Shown piece after piece: positions 1 to 8,303 of a DNA stretch of 12,500 bases. Each line of letters begins with the position of its first letter. Positions within the stretch are counted from its first letter, which is position 1. The stretch covers positions 1 through 12,500 of the forward strand of contig JAHBMJ010000240.1 of NCBI GenBank assembly GCA_018398765.1, given 5' to 3'. A program made the translations under genes and the position numbers. Origin of the DNA: Chromera velia (lineage: Eukaryota > Sar > Chromeraceae). A model generated the notes under the pieces. It searched no databases, had not been told where the DNA came from, and worked only from the letters and a program-made list of their open reading frames with translations.

Positions 1-15
1 CTGGCACTTATATTG

Positions 16-545
16 GGTTACAGGTTTCAACACCCCCTATACATAAGGGTATACCCCCCTGTAATGTTACCCTTACTGCAAAAGTGGTTCCAATCGATCA
101 ATCTCATCAGGTTACGTCTAAAAATATTGAAAACATCTTCTGTTGATTGAGGTTACATGAGAAACTGACGAAAAACGATGTGTTCCTTTCACTTTGTAGC
201 CAAACCCCTTGTAACCTTGTAACCTGTAACCTAAAATGACCCTCTTCAAAAATGATGTAACCTTCGTCTACATGCATTTTAAAGTGTTTTTGAAGTGATT
301 TAAAGAGTTTTTGAAAGTTGACTTTTTGGTTGGTTACGGACCTCAAGACCGCCTGTAACCTTGTAACCTGTAACCTTGCAAGGGGACATATATAATAAGA
401 GGTGTAACCTCATGTAACCACATAAGCTATACAGTAAAAGTGATTGATTTTGAAGTAACTCAACATGTCAGACCTCTAGCTTGTGTGAAAAGCTCGTCCA
501 AATGTTTTTTGGTTCATTTTTTATGTCATTTTTGCACTTGTAACC
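16..545. repeat. Cluster of GTAACC/GGTTAC hexamers
   Basis: Ten GTAACC copies on the + strand (starting at 211, 219, 226, 257, 355, 363, 370, 404, 414, 540) and four GGTTAC copies (16, 110, 151, 332) lie within 530 bp, against well under one expected by chance. Three closely spaced copies form a 23-base block at 210-232 that recurs exactly at 354-376. The block reads as TGTAACC units joined with 7- or 8-base periodicity. The surroundings are AT-rich. Whether this is a decayed tandem repeat or an array of protein-binding sites cannot be told from sequence. The 79-codon minus ORF across it (107-346) has a repetitive Leu-Gln-Val-Thr-Arg stretch that simply reads the hexamers, so I do not call it a gene. 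Confidence 0.75.
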
Positions 546-828
546 CTATATGAGCCCAAGAATGCCCCCCTCTAGTCTTTCCTCAAAAAGCTTCTTTTAG
601 GGACGTTGGCTTGCCCGGGGTCTACAGAAGCACACCCTCCCTACCTGACAGCAGGGTCTGTCATTCGACGGCCGCAAGCTTCCCATTGCAAGGTCTTACG
701 TTTCCGCAGCTCTCCACTAATCTTTCGTACCCCCCAGAAAGAAAGAACGAGACGGAAATGCTAGACAGAAAGAGCAACAGAGAACAAGATACAGTCAGGC
801 CTACGCGGTATCCGTGTGGCCATATGTA

Positions 829-862
829 CGCATACATCTTGGAGTCCACGCGGATGTATGCG
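829..862. repeat. 10-bp perfect inverted repeat
   Basis: CGCATACATC at 829-838 is the exact reverse complement of GATGTATGCG at 853-862, with a 14-base loop. It lies just upstream of a pyrimidine tract. It could fold in RNA or be a dyad binding site; no function is assigned. Confidence 0.5.
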
Positions 863-865
863 CTC

Positions 866-970
866 ACAGTCGTTTACTCTACTCTTTTTTTTTTTTTATC
901 TCCCTCTCTTTTGCTCTCTTACTTCTCATTCCCGCTTTGCTTTCCCCTCTTTATCTTCTTTCTTTTTCCG
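866..970 (+). repeat. Pyrimidine-rich tract with T-run
   Basis: About 100 bases that are nearly all C and T on the + strand, including a long T-run near 884-897 and many TCTT/CTCT steps. The ORFs overlapping it (611-979, 814-1026, 816-1334) are Phe/Leu/Ser-rich as a direct consequence and have no recognisable domain. Such tracts are typical of intergenic DNA and untranslated regions in coccidian-like genomes. Confidence 0.6.
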
Positions 971-2345
971 AGGCGCTAGTTTCGCACCAATGCGGCAAAG
1001 CCAGACGAGCGAACGCGGCTACATAGAGTTAAAAGCAGAAGGACATACATTCAACAACACACTCTGCATAACATTGTCAAGAGTTCGTTTCGATACAGCC
1101 AGTAGAAAAGGCAGCCACTGTGAGAAGATAGAGTCTCAGAAGCAAACGGTCAAAACTGGGAAAAGAAAAGGACAGACCGATCGGCCCTTCACAGAGCAAC
1201 AAACAGACTCAGAGGGACACGTGCGGCCAACTAAAAAACTAACGGGACAAAAGTTTAGGCATACACGTACGCATATACACACTCCCACCACATCAGATCT
1301 TCACATTCTAAACCATCCACGTAAACGGGTATAAACAAGATAGTATGAAAGGGCACCAAAAGGCAGTAAAACAGAAAGCGGAGACGGGGCTAATGCAAAA
1401 ATTGTAAGAGGGACAGACAGGCTCATTCCGACAAATTCCCGCTCTCCAAACTCTTGCGCAGTTCCACCGTTTCCTTTTTCTCTCGTTTGTCTTTCATGCT
1501 GCCTTCGTTTCCCTTGAAGTGGGACGGAAAAATAAAGCTGCACCTCCCACACCTCCGTGGTCTCAAAACAAAGACGCAGATCGAACACCACTAACGACAA
1601 AGTGATCAAAAAGAAAGAGGCAGAACTGGCGGAAGGAAAGAGGTAGCCAACTCCGTTTCCTAACTTTGTTTCACCTTCTCTCACTCTCTCTCTCTCTTTC
1701 TCAGACCGGCTTGCTGGAAAGAAGTAGGCGATAGACAGAATAATATGCCTGCAATCAATCCCCTTCCAGCTCTCTTTTCTGAATGCAAGTAGATGGGCAA
1801 ACAGAGGTACGAACAAAACATGAAGAGACGGCAAAACTAGAGGGTAACAGCAGAAAGCCTCACACACATCTATCCATATCATTTCCTCTTCTCTCTTCTA
1901 TATCTCACTTCCTTTCCAAAGACTGCATGCGCATCTCTTCGGTCGTTATCACCAACACCGTAGATCGACCTAACACAATAGATACAGACCGGGGCAAGCA
2001 ACCGAAAGCACTGGAGCTACATGAGAGAGAGACACAGCAAACCTTGCATTCCGACATGAAGTGAGAGATGGACAGAAAGTGACAGAGGCAGGGAAAGGCA
2101 AATTAAGACAACAGACATCAACGAATGAAAGGCACCCGGTCAAACCTATCGGAGGGAGACGCCTGGTAGTACATCGTCTGGCTCCATGCAGATGCTCACG
2201 CAGAGACGGCTAGCTCCACCAAAGCCCCCATCAACTCCCGTGCTGCGAGGAGGAGAGGCGATACCCAGAGAACCCAGAGGGCCTCCAAAGCACCGGCATC
2301 CTCCTGCAGGGAGAAGATAGAGAAAGCACAAAGAGACATGCATGG
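971..2345. other. Spacer without a recognisable gene
   Basis: No convincing gene is seen on either strand. The + strand is purine-rich from about 1020 to 1420, pyrimidine-rich from about 1430 to 1720, and purine-rich again from about 1790 to 2130. A CT microsatellite lies at 1684-1697 in a longer pyrimidine tract. ORFs of 172 codons (+, 816-1334) and 193 codons (-, 1301-1882) are open, but their amino-acid content follows the base skew and no family motif is seen. They could still hide small exons. Confidence 0.5.
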
Positions 2346-2349
2346 GCTA

Positions 2350-2470
2350 TCCCCTCGTTTTCTTTTTTCTTCTTCTTCTTTTCTCATTGAACCGAACATC
2401 TCTTTCAAGATTTTTTCTCTCTTTGCTCCTCCTCTACTCATCTTTTCTCCACCTTTTCCAGTTTCTTTTT
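2350..2470 (+). repeat. Pyrimidine tract with TTC microsatellite
   Basis: T/C-rich stretch containing a TTC-type repeat at about 2357-2386, followed by a purine-rich stretch (about 2480-2660). It is one of several skew flips in the spacer. Confidence 0.6.
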
Positions 2471-3204
2471 CTTAAAGAAAGAAACCAGGGATAACCCAAA
2501 ATATTTTAAATCGGCAGAAAGAAGCAAGAAGGAGACAACGAATGAAGGCGCCCCCTCGTGCGCTCGTACTCTCAGCCACATGAGGGGTCTGACTCCCAAG
2601 TCACGCACAAAGAAGAGAAGCCGAGAGAGAAGAAAGGTCACTCTTCTAAAAAGAGCTCCAGAAGTTCCGAATGCGTGGCACAATGACTCATGTGGCGTTT
2701 GGCTTGTTCTTTTCGCAGTCTGCCTCTTTGACGCTCAGCTCTGCAATGAGCTCACTCCCTCTCCAAGTTCAGTACAGGGGTGCAAGGGCGGTCACAGGCA
2801 GTCGCAGGCACACGCAGGCATAAGCACATGGCGGCGATAATCAAGCATTTCTCTGCCCTTTTCATACATAGCTGATGTAGGGGTAGGCAATCGAGTTGAA
2901 GTTCTCGTCGACAGAAGGACTTAACGGTCTCGTCGAGCACAAACACATACATATACAAACATACTCCACGCGTGTCAGTAGCTGCATAAAGGGAGGGAGA
3001 GAAGGGACCAAACACATTGCAGACTGCCCTGCTGGTCTCTTTTTATCTCGTCTCTTCTTTCTGTCTCATTTTATCCCCTTGCTGCTCCTTTTGATATATG
3101 AATTCTCAACTCTAGACAAAAAACGCTCTAGTCACAGTCAGTCGCTAGTACTTCACATGCTCTCGGCCAGCCTTGAGTCGATTCGCCTCCCCACCCCGAA
3201 GCAA
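2471..3204. other. Spacer, nothing recognisable
   Basis: Mixed low-complexity sequence. No domain, RNA gene or mobile element was recognised. A short pyrimidine run sits at about 3030-3085. The longest open frame in the window (238 codons, + strand, 2896-3612) starts here, but it is carried through the C/T tract that follows and encodes Pro/Ser/Leu-rich sequence expected from that skew, so it is not called a gene. Confidence 0.45.
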
Positions 3205-3294
3205 CCCCTCTCTCCCCCTCTTTCCCCCCCTTTTCCCCTCCCTTTCCCTTCCCCTTTATCCCCTCTTTTCCCTCCCCTTCCCTTTCCTTCCCCC
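3205..3294 (+). repeat. 90-bp homopyrimidine (C/T) tract
   Basis: Every base from 3205 to 3294 is C or T except one A at 3258. Runs of three to seven C are separated by short T runs. On the minus strand this is a G/A tract with many GGG and GGGG runs, which could form a G-quadruplex or an intramolecular triplex. The looser tract extends to about 3318. No coding role is inferred. Confidence 0.85.
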
Positions 3295-3332
3295 ACGACC
3301 CCCTCTTGCCCTTCCCTGTTAGTTGAAAATGT

Positions 3333-3344
3333 GCCGGCGCCGGC
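3333..3344. repeat. 12-bp GC palindrome
   Basis: GCCGGCGCCGGC is perfectly self-complementary and stands at the end of the pyrimidine tract. A related GC-rich block, CCGGCCGGC, occurs near 3530. It may be a binding site or chance; nothing more can be said. Confidence 0.5.
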
Positions 3345-3907
3345 GAGAGACGAAGTGCGCACTAGCAGCCACCATGTGCCCTACTCTGTCTCTCGGTACG
3401 TCTGCCGCAACCCTTTTACCTCTCTTACTGTCAAGGGCAGGCTCGATATCATTTTGTACCCCTTTCTTACTTTCCCTCCTTCCTACTCCAGGCTTACCGC
3501 ATCGGAGTCCCAGAGCAAAAGGCCTTCCCCGGCCGGCACACCGGCCATCACTGCGCTGGTCCATGTAGTATGCCGTCATCTGTCCCTTTTGTCTATTAAA
3601 TATGCATGCTGAGTCTCACATACCCGATCGAACGGCCACTCATCAAACGATCCACACGATAGCCGGACAGCCAGAAGCGACAAGCTCTCTCTCTCTGAAG
3701 AAAATGGTAGCCTCGCAGATAGATGGGAGAGATGAAGGGTGTCTTTTTATGTTTGAACGCTCTCGGAGGACCAGTCCAGACAGACCCAGATACGCTGGAG
3801 GTGTTTACAGGCCACAAAGGTGGTCAGCTTTGCGCAGACAAACAAGCAACCAACAGCAAAGACAAGTGAGGGTGATCAGCTGACACTTATCCGGAAGATA
3901 GAGACAG
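3345..3907. other. Spacer, nothing recognisable
   Basis: No gene, RNA or mobile element recognised. ORFs on both strands here (about 70-95 codons) overlap each other in opposite directions and show no family motif. Confidence 0.4.
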
Positions 3908-4236
3908 TTACAGAATCAAAAGGCATAAAAAAAGCACTCTACTGGCCGTTCGAATTATGATGTGCTCGTAGGCGGCATTTTCAATGAAATCAAGCTCCTC
4001 AAAGTCCCGACTAATACTAAGCAACGTCTCTACCATCGGCTTTGGCGACCTTCAACAATCTTCGGGCTCTCCACCCAAGGACAAAGGCAAAGTCCAGGAT
4101 CGGACTTGAAAGGGGTCTCCGAAAGAGGATCCCAGGCAGTTTGGGACGCAAGGAGATGCTGAATTCCCCCATTCATGGTCTCTGCCTGACTGTGCCCGTA
4201 TCGATATGTTGTAATTGGTTTTCTACTGTTGTGCAA
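3908..4236 (-). other. Possible coding remnant or exons, unknown product
   Basis: This stretch has balanced composition, unlike the skewed spacer to its left. Two minus-strand frames meet here. The upstream one (4236 down to 4030, 68 codons) contains a segment around QTAWDPLSETPFKSDPG. The downstream one (ATG at 4034-4036, stop at 3908-3910, 42 codons, too short for usual cut-offs) reads MVETLLSISRDFEELDF followed by a further acidic and hydrophobic stretch. The two are offset by one frame, so a frameshift or small intron could join them. No domain or family is recognised. Without an expression or homology test this is only a region more protein-like than its neighbours; chance openness is the main alternative. 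Confidence 0.2.
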
Positions 4237-4850
4237 GGATAGATCTGATTTTTATCACAGAGGGTACACGAAAGTCGACACTCATTGAGCTGAGCGTTCA
4301 CCACAATGCTTTATCCCCCCTGTTTGGCTACTTTATGGTGTCTAGACAGAAGGTAAAGCAAGGACAAGAACCTTAGGGAAGATCTAGAGAAGGAAGGTGA
4401 GCAACACTCATTCAGGCAGCAGTTTACAGAAGGTTTAGCTCTAGAGCGATCTGGGATTCCAATCAGCTAGGTTCATTTTAGTCCGTACGGCCAGCACGGA
4501 TCTGATTGAAGGATGGTTGAATGAGATTGCGTTTCTGAAACGCTTTAGGCCAACGATGTATTGAATATGTTTACATGTGTATCTTCCTTATTTCGATTCT
4601 TTTTGTCCTATTGATCTTCGATCGAACGTCTCTTTTACGTAGCACACAGAGCCAGAAGCGATAGAAAAAAGACAGTGGCGAGACCGAAGGGGGGGGTTGC
4701 GCGTGATGTTGTGTGTTGGAATTGCGGTTGCTCGTCTGGCATGTCAGGATTGAGAGTGTGCGCATTGGTACTGCGGCCTGTGCCAGGACGATTTTAAATT
4801 GTGCGCGCGACCGATCGTTCACGGGGTGGTGTTTGAGCCATGCCGAGATT
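4237..4850. other. Spacer, nothing firm
   Basis: Non-repetitive sequence with frequent stops in all frames. A minus-strand ORF of 83 codons (4571-4822) shows no motif. No RNA gene was recognised. The left edge of the duplicated 1.79-kb block follows at 4851. Confidence 0.4.
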
Positions 4851-5119
4851 TATTGATTTTTCGCGCCGTACGTGTATTTGGCATCGAATTGGCATGCATC
4901 CGTCTATCTATACATGCGTACTGAGATACAGGCATGTGAGATTTCGAGTAGAAGGACTGCTCTTCCACTGAACACAGTGCTGCCGCCTACTAGCACAGTG
5001 CGGAGACGGTTAGGACATACGTTACAGCTGTCTGAAGTAACGCGATTTCTAAGGTAACACTAATTCTAATTCTATCATTACACAATTTCTACTTATGCTT
5101 CTCTCTGTTCCTCTCTCTC

Positions 5120-5134
5120 GGAGTCTTAGACTCC
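5120..5134. repeat. Small inverted repeat GGAGTC-TTA-GACTCC
   Basis: A 6-bp perfect stem with a 3-base loop, following a CT-rich run. It is repeated in copy B at 6906-6920. No function is inferred. Confidence 0.4.
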
Positions 5135-5656
5135 CAATTTATGACAAACAGACATTAGCCTCAAACGATCCTATCCGTTGCCTAGTCCGTTGTTCGAGTG
5201 ATATGTTGCATGCTTGAATACGAAGGTTAGACTCGACTTCAACAACTTTGATCGACGCACGCGATATGTACGAAGCAAAGCGTGGCGGCGGAGCCTGGCG
5301 TCGGCATGCGGGCTCATTTAGATATAGTGCATGCGAGGGTCTAGAGGGCGGCGCCACAGGGTAGGACTCCACAGAAGACCGATATACACGCATATACAAT
5401 GCAACAAAAAAAATCATTATCACAAAAAAAATAAAATAAAGGTTAATCACTGCTAGAATCACTGGGTCATGTATATGCAAACTATGTCTGATAGTCCTGT
5501 TTTTTACTTTTACTATTCTTATAACTATTCTTAGTTATCTAGACTGCCATGAAGAGACTTAGTGAGTCTTAGTACTGAATTCTGACTCTACAGGGAGAAG
5601 CTAATTTAGGTGTCGCTCCAACGGTTTCAATGTCTTCTTGTGACTATTGCTAGGAC

Positions 5657-5682
5657 TATTGATCGATCAACATCGATCAATA
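5657..5682. repeat. 11-bp inverted repeat with 4-base loop
   Basis: TATTGATCGAT (5657-5667) is the exact reverse complement of ATCGATCAATA (5672-5682), with CAAC between. It lies 44 bp left of the MITE and shares the ATCGAT motif with it. The second copy is at 7443-7468. Confidence 0.7.
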
Positions 5683-5717
5683 ACATGTAGCTTGGAGACG
5701 CAATGATGCTCGCAAAT

Positions 5718-6068
5718 GCCAAAAATTAGGGCTGGTAATATCAATTTAATTGATTGCATGATTAATCGGTGGTAATCGGTAGTCAATTAGGGCTTACTAA
5801 TCGATTTGCCGATTATCCAAGCCGAGGTCCACATTAATGTGGTTTCCCCCCCCCCCCCCCCTGCCATGAAAACCCCTCCAATTGCTCGATCTCGAGCACG
5901 GTGTGATAAAGGAGGACCGGGAGGAGTGTAGAGCGTTCAGCCCCCTCTTAGAGGAGCCCTGGCACCTATTCTCCAGTTAATCGATTTCTCCCGAGTAATC
6001 GATGTCCCAAGTGCTAATCGATTATCGATTTTATATTTGAATCGAACATTACCAGCCCTGCCAAAAAT
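5718..6068. mobile_element. Non-autonomous hAT-like MITE with 8-bp TSD
   Basis: The element proper is 5727-6060 (334 bp). It begins TAGGGCTGGTAAT and ends ATTACCAGCCCTG; the inner 12 bases (AGGGCTGGTAAT) are perfect terminal inverted repeats and the outermost base pairs T with C. It is flanked by identical 8-bp direct repeats CCAAAAAT at 5719-5726 and 6061-6068. An 8-bp target duplication with short termini of the type YAGGG is the established signature of hAT-superfamily insertions. There is no transposase frame, so it would depend on an enzyme encoded elsewhere. ATCGAT occurs five times inside (5800, 5980, 5998, 6017, 6024), four of them within about 80 bp of the right end, as expected for subterminal transposase-binding sites (inference). 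A C16 run lies at 5846-5861. The perfect target duplication suggests a fairly recent insertion. Confidence 0.85.
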
Positions 6069-6080
6069 AATCAATAACAG

Positions 6081-6506
6081 GATACACCTAACCAGTTGGG
6101 TAAGTGCCTTGGGGAGCCATTTAGGGGGTCCGCTAATTTGATTGATGCACACCATCGGAGGCTTGGGCATGTTTTATATGTATGTATAGGGCGGGAGCCA
6201 CGGCAAAGCATATAAAGTATGCTTTTCGGGACCGCGCACGATCGAGTATTAGTACTTGCAACTCCATGCAAGTTACTTGAGGGGCACGTATGTACGAAGT
6301 AATCAAGGCATGTGCAATCACGGCTTTGTACGAGTTGTTTGAGAGGTACATTTTGGAATTCAGGCAACACCGACCGACCGACCGTCACAGACAGAGAGAG
6401 AACCGATATCCGTCCCCCCAAAATAAAAAAATATGTTATGCAAGTGTGTACGATCTCAGAGCCTCTTAGCTGATCTCAGCAGAGCTGAGCTGCCCCCCAA
6501 GGCGAT
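6081..6506 (-). repeat. 430-bp dispersed repeat, copy R3 (inverted)
   Basis: This is the reverse complement of the units at 10653-11094 and 11097-11520. Shared landmarks in unit order are: ATCGCCT at the unit start; a CTCAGC-AGA-GCTGAG hairpin (here 6475-6489); a T/A-run next to a G/C-run (near 6413-6430); a tetranucleotide microsatellite (here CCGA repeats near 6369-6381); a GAATTCCAAAAT block; two copies of a GCCCCTCAAGTAAC-type subrepeat (here 6262-6285 and 6321-6348); the block around GATGGTGTGCATCAATCAAA; and CCCAACTGGTT plus GTGTATC at the unit end. The open frames across it (for example 116 and 77 codons) are shared only because the DNA repeats. No promoter boxes or coding domain were identified, and the class is unknown. 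Confidence 0.8.
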
Positions 6507-6635
6507 TCCAATTGGAGGGCTGAGGCTCTCGCGCGTGCTGCCTGTGCATGTGAGCGAAGAGCATGCATGCACAGTTTTTAATTTAAATATAATTTTTTTT
6601 TTATCGTTTTTGTTAGATGCAAATGCTAGGCTTAC

Positions 6636-6636
6636 N
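6636..6636. other. Single N at the duplicate junction (assembly gap)
   Basis: The unknown base sits exactly between the two 1.79-kb copies. Single Ns occur at only two other places, 7648 and 10164, both in low-complexity tracts, so N here probably marks a closed or zero-length contig gap rather than one ambiguous base. Confidence 0.8.
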
Positions 6637-7503
6637 TATTGATTTTTCGCGCCGTACGTGTATTTGGCATCGAATTGGCATGCATCCGTCTATCTATACA
6701 TGCGTACTGAGATACAGGCATGTGAGATTTCGAGTAGAAGGACTGCTCTTCCACTGAACACAGTGCTGCCGCCTACTAGCACAGTGCGGAGACGGTTAGG
6801 ACATACGTTACAGCTGTCTGAAGTAACGCGATTTCTAAGGTAACACTAATTCTAATTCTATCATTACACAATTTCTACTTATGCTTCTCTCTGTTCCTCT
6901 CTCTCGGAGTCTTAGACTCCCAATTTATGACAAACAGACATTAGCCTCAAACGATCCTATCCGTTGCCTAGTCCGTTGTTCGAGTGATATGTTGCATGCT
7001 TGAATACGAAGGTTAGACTCGACTTCAACAACTTTGATCGACGCACGCGATATGTACGAAGCAAAGCGTGGCGGCGGAGCCTGGCGTCGGCATGCGGGCT
7101 CATTTAGATATAGTGCATGCGAGGGTCTAGAGGGCGGCGCCACAGGGTAGGACTCCACAGAAGACCGATATACACGCATATACAATGCAACAAAAAAAAT
7201 CATTATCACAAAAAAAATAAAATAAAGGTTAATCACTGCTAGAATCACTGGGTCATGTATATGCAAACTATGTCTGATAGTCCTGTTTTTTACTTTTACT
7301 ATTCTTATAACTATTCTTAGTTATCTAGACTGCCATGAAGAGACTTAGTGAGTCTTAGTACTGAATTCTGACTCTACAGGGAGAAGCTAATTTAGGTGTC
7401 GCTCCAACGGTTTCAATGTCTTCTTGTGACTATTGCTAGGACTATTGATCGATCAACATCGATCAATAACATGTAGCTTGGAGACGCAATGATGCTCGCA
7501 AAT

Positions 7504-7865
7504 GCCAAAAATTAGGGCTGGTAATATCAATTTAATTGATTGCATGATTAATCGGTGGTAATCGGTAGTCAATTAGGGCTTACTAATCGATTTGCCGATT
7601 ATCCAAGCCGAGGTCCACATTAATGTGGTTTCCCCCCCCCCCCCCCCNCCCCCCTCCCTGCCATGAAAACCCCTCCAATTGCTCGATCTCGAGCACGGTG
7701 TGATAAAGGAGGACCGGGAGGAGTGTAGAGCGTTCAGCCCCCTCTTAGAGGAGCCCTGGCACCTATTCTCCAGTTAATCGATTTCTCCCGAGTAATCGAT
7801 GTCCCAAGTGCTAATCGATTATCGATTTTATATTTGAATCGAACATTACCAGCCCTGCCAAAAAT
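7504..7865. mobile_element. hAT-like MITE, second copy
   Basis: Element 7513-7857 with CCAAAAAT target duplications at 7505-7512 and 7858-7865. It matches the MITE of copy A except for the longer, gapped poly-C (N at 7648). Since the target duplication and flanks are also the same, it was copied with its surroundings (or duplicated by the assembler) and is not an independent insertion. Confidence 0.85.
7648..7648. other. Single N inside a poly-C run
   Basis: The run reads C16-N-C6 in copy B but a simple C16 in copy A. This is a sequencing or assembly break at a homopolymer. Confidence 0.8.
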
Positions 7866-7877
7866 AATCAATAACAG

Positions 7878-8303
7878 GATACACCTAACCAGTTGGGTAA
7901 GTGCCTTGGGGAGCCATTTAGGGGGTCCGCTAATTTGATTGATGCACACCATCGGAGGCTTGGGCATGTTTTATATGTATGTATAGGGCGGGAGCCACGG
8001 CAAAGCATATAAAGTATGCTTTTCGGGACCGCGCACGATCGAGTATTAGTACTTGCAACTCCATGCAAGTTACTTGAGGGGCACGTATGTACGAAGTAAT
8101 CAAGGCATGTGCAATCACGGCTTTGTACGAGTTGTTTGAGAGGTACATTTTGGAATTCAGGCAACACCGACCGACCGACCGTCACAGACAGAGAGAGAAC
8201 CGATATCCGTCCCCCCAAAATAAAAAAATATGTTATGCAAGTGTGTACGATCTCAGAGCCTCTTAGCTGATCTCAGCAGAGCTGAGCTGCCCCCCAAGGC
8301 GAT
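7878..8303 (-). repeat. 430-bp dispersed repeat, copy R4 (inverted)
   Basis: Same sequence as R3 through the 1.79-kb duplication, with the same landmarks at offset 1797. If the duplication is an assembly artefact this copy does not exist separately. Confidence 0.8.

Larger units (their letters stand above)
4851..6635 (+). repeat. 1.79-kb direct duplicate, copy A
   Basis: This block recurs at 6637-8432. Base 4851 aligns with 6637 (offset 1786). After the poly-C tract base 6635 aligns with 8432 (offset 1797). The rows compared by eye look identical apart from the poly-C region, and all five open frames of at least 60 codons wholly inside the block translate identically in both copies; a sixth, running into the N at 6636, matches up to that point. 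The block contains a short inverted repeat, one hAT-like MITE and one inverted member of the 430-bp repeat family. The sequence left of 4851 is not repeated, and copy A stops exactly at the N. Confidence 0.95.

Noticed and set aside
1301-1882. 193-codon ORF on the minus strand
   Set aside because: Composition follows purine/pyrimidine skew, it overlaps opposing ORFs, and no motif or signal was recognised.
2896-3612. 238-codon ORF on the + strand, the longest in the window
   Set aside because: It stays open mainly because it crosses a C/T tract that cannot form stops in that frame. Its product is Pro/Ser/Leu-rich with no domain.
5139-5480. 113-codon minus ORF with a hydrophobic N-terminus, present in both 1.79-kb copies
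   Set aside because: The hydrophobic start comes from A/T-rich homopolymer DNA. The identity between copies is due to the DNA duplication, so it gives no evidence of protein conservation.
6071-6421. 116-codon and 77-codon minus ORFs similar to + ORFs at 10903-11167
   Set aside because: The similarity is that of the 430-bp DNA repeat; the frames are not maintained consistently among copies.
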